Shown piece after piece: positions 59,776 through 64,000 of a DNA stretch of 64,000 bases. How positions within the stretch are numbered: position 1 is the stretch's first letter; each line of letters opens with the position of its first letter. The stretch comes from Obelidium mucronatum (lineage: Eukaryota; Chytridiomycota; Chytridiomycetes; Chytridiales; Chytriomycetaceae). The stretch covers positions 160,742 to 224,741 of the forward strand of contig JAIVFH010000058.1 of assembly GCA_025765595.1 (NCBI GenBank). The letters run 5' to 3'. Made by a program: the position numbers and the translations under genes. Under the pieces are notes generated by a model that saw only the letters and a program-made list of their open reading frames with translations, made no database searches and had not been told where the DNA came from.

Positions 59776-62700
59776 TAGGCCCTTTCCCGGTTTGGTTTGA
59801 ACTGCGGTTCAAACCGAACCAATTTCGGCTCTTAGTAAACCATGGTTTCATTCTTGTTTGCGGTTTGAACCGGAACCGAACCAAACCGAACCGATCCAAA
59901 CCGGTTTGTAGAACGGTTTATAATGACCCGAGGAAATGGCGCAATTCTGTAAATCTGTAAATCCCCGACAACAAAACCCATTTACAATTTTTAAATCTTT
60001 CAAAAAAATGCAGAAGTTCCACCAAATCCACCCCCCTCATGATACAACAGACACTCCAATCTGCCGTATCCCGTATGCGACCTCGCTCTGGCCAGGCCCC
60101 TGTGTTGTACCAAGAGCCACCTGATGACATAAGTGATTTGTTTCGCGTTCAATCCCTCCCGGGAAGTGCTACAACCCTGCCAGCGGCTACCCCAAGTTTT
60201 GCTGCTCCACGCAATCCAGTGTCAAGCTCTTCTGCTACTCCAACCAGTGCGGGCTCAAGCTCTTCTGGTACTCCAACCAGCTCGGTCTCAAGTTTTTCCG
60301 CTACGCCAACCAGTGCAGGCTCAAGTTCTTCAGCCACTCTTTATGACCTCGCGTCAGGTCCTACTGCTGCACCTCATGGTACAGGAGCAAGTACTGCCAC
60401 ATCAACCACTGCCGGTACAGTCAGCGGTATCTCTCCCCCTAGTAATGTTCTTGGAAATTCCAATACTGGTGCCACCGTTGACGAACCTGCCAACAATCCC
60501 ACGGGTCCTTCTGATGATGAAGATGACATCAATGAGGAGAATGACCGCCCTTGTCCTGTTACAGCCACTTTAAAGCGTATGTGGTTTTTGTTTTTTTCCA
60601 TTACATTGTTAATTTGTTATTTGCTGACACAATAACTGGAAATAGGGAAACGTGTTAGCAAGTCCGGTGGCTCATGGACAGCGGCTTATATCCAACAAAT
60701 ATCAGAAGACTTGAGAAATGACTTTGTTATCAACGGGGTTCTTAAGACGCAAAGGTATGCAAGGTTCTTCGGCGGTGTCTTTGGTTCTGCCACTCATTGA
60801 TTATATTTAGATGTACTTTATGCTCTCAAGACAATTACTCGAAAGGGATCGGAGTGTGGGGCCCAAATACTTCAACCGGGACTTTCAAGTCCCATCTCAA
60901 TGGTCACGGCAAAACTCCGCCACAAAAGGGAGACCAGCCATCAGTTGTACCAGTAGCAGGAGTCAAATGGCTGGATACGTCTATGCAGTCTCGTCACCTG
61001 GACTCAGCTGTTGCAGAATACATGGTCACCTGCGTTCTGTCTCACAAGCACGCCGAGTCTGCTGGTTTTCGCCATTTCATGTCTGTTGCCAGCCCGGCTT
61101 ATCATGTCAAGTCGTCGGAGACCTATGTTCGCAGGATTTTCTCAATGTATATTGTCCTCAAGTACCACATGCAGATCATTTTGTCCTTGGCCAAGACAAA
61201 AAAGTCTATTACTTTCGATGGTTGGACCAATGCCATGCTCCGAGGGTATTACGTTGTCACACTTCACTGGATTGATTCTCGTTACGGCACACTATACGAG
61301 TGTGTTCTTGACTTTTTTCATGTAACTCCTGGCAAGAACGTGAGTCAACGTATCTCTGAATACATGATCGGTATGCTGAATGGGTGGGGCCTCTTAGAAG
61401 ACTTGCTGGCAACAGTCAATGATAATGGAGCTGATGCGGTCAAGTCTGCCAAGCTTGTCGGTCGTGAACTATTTATACTAGCTGGCCATGAAATACTACC
61501 GGAGTCTCACCAGCTGCGCTGTGTTACACATACGTTGCAACTTTCAGTGAAAGCGGCCATGTCTCTGATCGATGATGCTGTCTTGGCACTACGGGAGCTG
61601 CTTGCAAGTATTCGGCAATCCAAAGTCCTTCGTGACTACTTTCGTACAGAATGTAATGCTGCACTGAATGTTAACCGTCAAGAGCCACCATCACTTGATT
61701 CCCCAACGCGATGGAATTCAACTCATGCCATGCTCGAGGATTGTCTCCAAGTTCGGGATCCATTGGACCACACAGCTGGACGATTTGGACTTGATCGCAT
61801 CAGTTCAGAGATGTGGGATCGAGTTCAATCTTATGCAACATTTCTCCAGCCATTTGCCAAGATTTCGACACTTCTTGGGGCTTCAACAAAGCCAACTCTT
61901 TCATCAGCTCAAGCCGGGATTGAACTGTTCATTAAGGCTGCAAATACCGGTGTTGGTTCTCGAAATACAACTATTAGTGATGCTGCTGAATCTATGCTAC
62001 GTCCTCTGATTGAATATAAACCTATCTTGGACAGTGAACCTTCCCATATTGCAATGTTTCTGGATCCAACAATTGTTAAACGGACAGGCTCCTTGGAGTT
62101 TCTACATCGAAAGAGCATTGTTGAGTCTGTGTTCCGGAAATATGCAACTAGTCTTGATATGGGTGTGCCTCCTTCAACTGTATCTGTGTTGTCAACTGGC
62201 TTCAACTTGATTGATATGCTGAATGAATCCATGATCTCTGACAATGATTTGGATCTTGTTGGTGATGCCGTTTCTGAGCTGGAAGGATTTTGCAGCTTGA
62301 AAGCTGTGGCGTCTGGAACTGATATTCTTGCATGGTGGTTCTCTCAACGCCGACAGTACCCTATCTTGTACTCAATGGCTTGTGATTACTTGGCTGTACC
62401 TCCTGCATCGGTTGCCTCCGAAAGAGCGAATTCACTTGCTGAGAGGATCTTTGATGGCCGCGAGACTTTGAACTCAGATCTATTCAAGGCTGAAATATGT
62501 TGCAGTTCTTGGTTGAAGGTCATTGGTAAACACAATCTTTTGTGCAACGCTAAAGATGTCATAAAATTGCCAACTGACTATCACAATGCAGTCATTGCGT
62601 TGACATCTGGGGACAATCCACAAGTTGATCTGGAAAAGTGGGCAGAATTGGACACTGTGATAAAGTATTGGCTGGAAAAAAGGAGCAACTGAATACATTT

Positions 62701-62835
62701 TAATAAACAATTAAACCAACTCTGAACCGCGACTCAAACTGCGGTTTCAGACTCATAAGCGGTTCCAAACCGCAGCTTCACTTTCCACTGCGGTTTGAAC
62801 CGAAACCGAACCGAACCGAACCGGGAAACGGCCTA
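59776..62835 (+). mobile_element. hAT DNA transposon, 3060 bp, apparently complete
   Basis: Left end TAGGCCCTTTCCCGGTT and right end (reversed) TAGGCCGTTTCCCGGTT form the terminal inverted repeats; they are flanked by the 8-bp duplication ATGCCATC. Subterminal zones (59795-59910 and 62720-62820) are rich in GCGGTTTGAACCG-like palindromes and GGTTCGGTT units, typical transposase-binding arrays. It carries one transposase gene on the plus strand. An exact duplication and an open transposase indicate recent movement. Confidence 0.93.
60039..62692 (+). CDS. hAT-family transposase (842 aa, 3 exons)
   Basis: Exons 60039-60576, 60646-60754, 60811-62692, in phase. Ser/Thr/Pro-rich N-terminus with short imperfect repeats (SATPTSAGSSSS) and an acidic block DDEDDINEEND. 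BED-type zinc finger is assembled across intron 2: RCTLCSQDNYSKG..FKSHLNGHG. Catalytic-core markers include KSITFDGWTNAMLRGYYVV, CVTHTLQLSVKAA and SPTRWNSTHAMLED. The C-terminal hAT dimerisation region is clear: DILAWWFSQRRQYPILYSMA then PPASVASERANSLAERIFDG. No stop or frameshift is seen, so it may be active. Confidence 0.93.
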
Positions 62836-62843
62836 ATGCCATC
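62836..62843. repeat. Right 8-bp target-site duplication of the hAT element
   Basis: ATGCCATC, identical to 59768-59775; the gene D reading frame resumes directly after it. Confidence 0.92.
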
Positions 62844-63291
62844 ATCCAAGCACTGGCCTTCAGTCCATCCAAGAAAGCGATGGTCCAGAAGCTCCATAAG
62901 GTACCACTCTTCTCTTTGTTTATTTTTATTTTTATTTTTGCTCTTTTCTCTCATCTCGCACAGTTGACAGAGAGCCAGAAATCAACTGCCATCCTGTCCC
63001 TAGCCATGCTCCAGAGCGACAATTCATCACAAGCCAATTTTGAAGCTCTCTGGACAGTTTGTTTTTGTTTTTGTTTGTTAATTTTCAAAATTGATACACT
63101 GACGCTAACCCCATTAATTAGGAAAAAGCTTCAAAATGGATCAGCGTCTTTGTTTACATGCACCTCAGTGAAATCTCATTCATCTCCACAAAGCCGAGCG
63201 AGAAAATCTTCAAAGATTTGGATGTTCCACAAGTGCCTGTCCAGAACATCGTGGAGCTGTGCATTGACTGGCTTGAGGTAAAGTACTTGGT

Positions 63292-63485
63292 TTTTTTTCT
63301 TGTAATTTATTTATACAAAAATATTTTTTGGCTCAAAAATATTTTGAAATATTTTCGCTCAAAAATATTTTTGTTTGAAAATATTTTGAAATATTTTTCG
63401 CTCAAAAGTATTTTTTGTTCGAAAATATTTTGAAATATTTTTGAGCCAAAAAATATTTTTGTAAAAATATTTTGAAATATTTTCT
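63292..63485. repeat. AT-rich palindromic array inside a gene D intron
   Basis: Repeated AAAATATTTTGAAATATTTT blocks alternate with TCGCTCAAAA and TTTGAGCC units; the whole reads almost the same on both strands. Composition resembles the array at 55770-56045. It fills most of the intron 63278-63508. Confidence 0.75.
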
Positions 63486-64000
63486 AACACCACTTAATTT
63501 ATTTTTAGTCAAACAAAGAAGAGTTGCTTATTCCTGTTCCTGCTGCAAGTCGCCCGGCTGAGGGAACCTTTGTTCGATCCAAAGTTTCGAAGATTCTGTC
63601 AACCATCAAAAACAAATTAAAATCCAAGGTAAAATTTTTTATTAATGTTGAGTTGATTAAATGGACTTGATTAAATTTATTTGATTAAATAGTTACAATC
63701 TCTTGCTCCAAGACCGTTCGACTTTGACGAAGCGAAGAAGGAACTCTTTGAAGATGATCCAAGACACAAATTTGGATCTCAATTCTCGAGTACTGAGGAG
63801 ACTTTGGAGAAAAAGTTGTGTCTTTGGTGAGTATTTGTTGTTTATGTTGTTAATTTACATGTTTCTAGGTTTTTTTCGCCAAATACTTCAAAAACGGAAA
63901 TCCAGTGACTGGAAAGAAGTTTGAAGGAGACTTCTGGAGCTATGCGACTATTTTCTTTGATTATTCTCGATCCCTGGACGAAACTGAGCAAGAGGAGCTG

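Larger units (their letters stand above)
59590..64000 (+). pseudogene. Gene D: unrecognised gene split by a hAT insertion, runs off the window
   Basis: Starts MPPKFSLSSLPSITN at 59590, only 159 bp from the divergent Plavaka-like start. Exon pieces: 59590-59775 and 62844-62900 (one exon before the hAT insertion; both sides are in the same frame when the element and one target copy are ignored), 62964-63056, 63122-63277, 63509-63628, 63693-about 63826, 63869-64000 (partial). Protein: Ser/Pro-rich start, then helical segments such as KWISVFVYMHLSEISF and IVELCIDWLE, and RPFDFDEAKKELFEDD. The last junction does not keep frame with the obvious sites, so more damage is possible. No family recognised; it could be a companion gene of the Plavaka-like element. 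Confidence 0.5.

Noticed and set aside
59860..62820. GGTTCAAACC-like motifs as tRNA T-loops
   Set aside because: They occur many times in both subterminal zones of the hAT element and no cloverleaf can be drawn.

Overview
This is eukaryotic nuclear DNA. It is gene-dense, and the genes carry many short spliceosomal introns, mostly 46-95 nt. No single fragment settles the organism. The protein set (eIF3d, SPO11, DOCK-type GEF, BLTP2/FMP27, GT71-like mannosyltransferase, TKL kinase, Plavaka-like and hAT transposons), the intron style, and the presence of caprin-like and vWA/NPxY membrane proteins best fit an early-diverging zoosporic (chytrid-like) fungus. That placement is inference. I worked out gene models by hand from frame, splice sites and family motifs; exon coordinates are in the entries.

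Layout. 0.6-5.5 kb, minus strand: SPO11 (8 exons), an AT-hook protein, a PPR-like mitochondrial protein. 5.6-9.9 kb: a TKL kinase (minus) head-to-head with a caprin-like gene (plus), their ATGs 25 bp apart, followed by a noncoding stretch with two snoRNA-like repeats. 10.5-13.8 kb: two tandem members (A, B) of an unrecognised zinc-finger family; the third member (C) is at 26.8-28.6 kb. 13.9-15.7 kb: GT71-like mannosyltransferase. 15.9-26.5 kb, minus: a 13-exon BLTP2/FMP27 bridge-like lipid-transfer gene, then eIF3d only 2 bp upstream of it. Two eIF3d introns carry three box C/D snoRNA candidates, all with a guide against the same 25S rRNA segment. 28.6-32.9 kb, minus: GTPBP1-like GTPase and SAE1/AOS1. 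33.1-35.1 kb: F-box/LRR protein.

35.2-43.5 kb holds the most striking locus. Two tandem paralogs each encode a signal peptide, a von Willebrand A domain with an intact DxSxS MIDAS, a very long Thr/Ser stalk, one Gly/Ala-rich transmembrane helix and a short tail with two NPxF/Y motifs. This is an integrin-beta/Sib-like layout not expected in a fungus. The second copy has a one-base frameshift in its repeat tract. 43.6-50.6 kb, minus: a complete DOCK-family Rho-GEF, convergent with the adhesin pair and 35 bp from it. 50.7-55.2 kb: a possibly broken gene, an FkbM methyltransferase and a PC-esterase-like (GDSH) gene with unresolved joins.

55.7-64 kb is transposon territory. A Plavaka/CACTA-like transposase gene (minus), interrupted by one in-frame TGA, stands head-to-head with an unrecognised gene (D). 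A 3,060-bp hAT element with terminal inverted repeats, an 8-bp target duplication and an open transposase has inserted into gene D's first exon. Similar AT-rich arrays lie at both outer sides.
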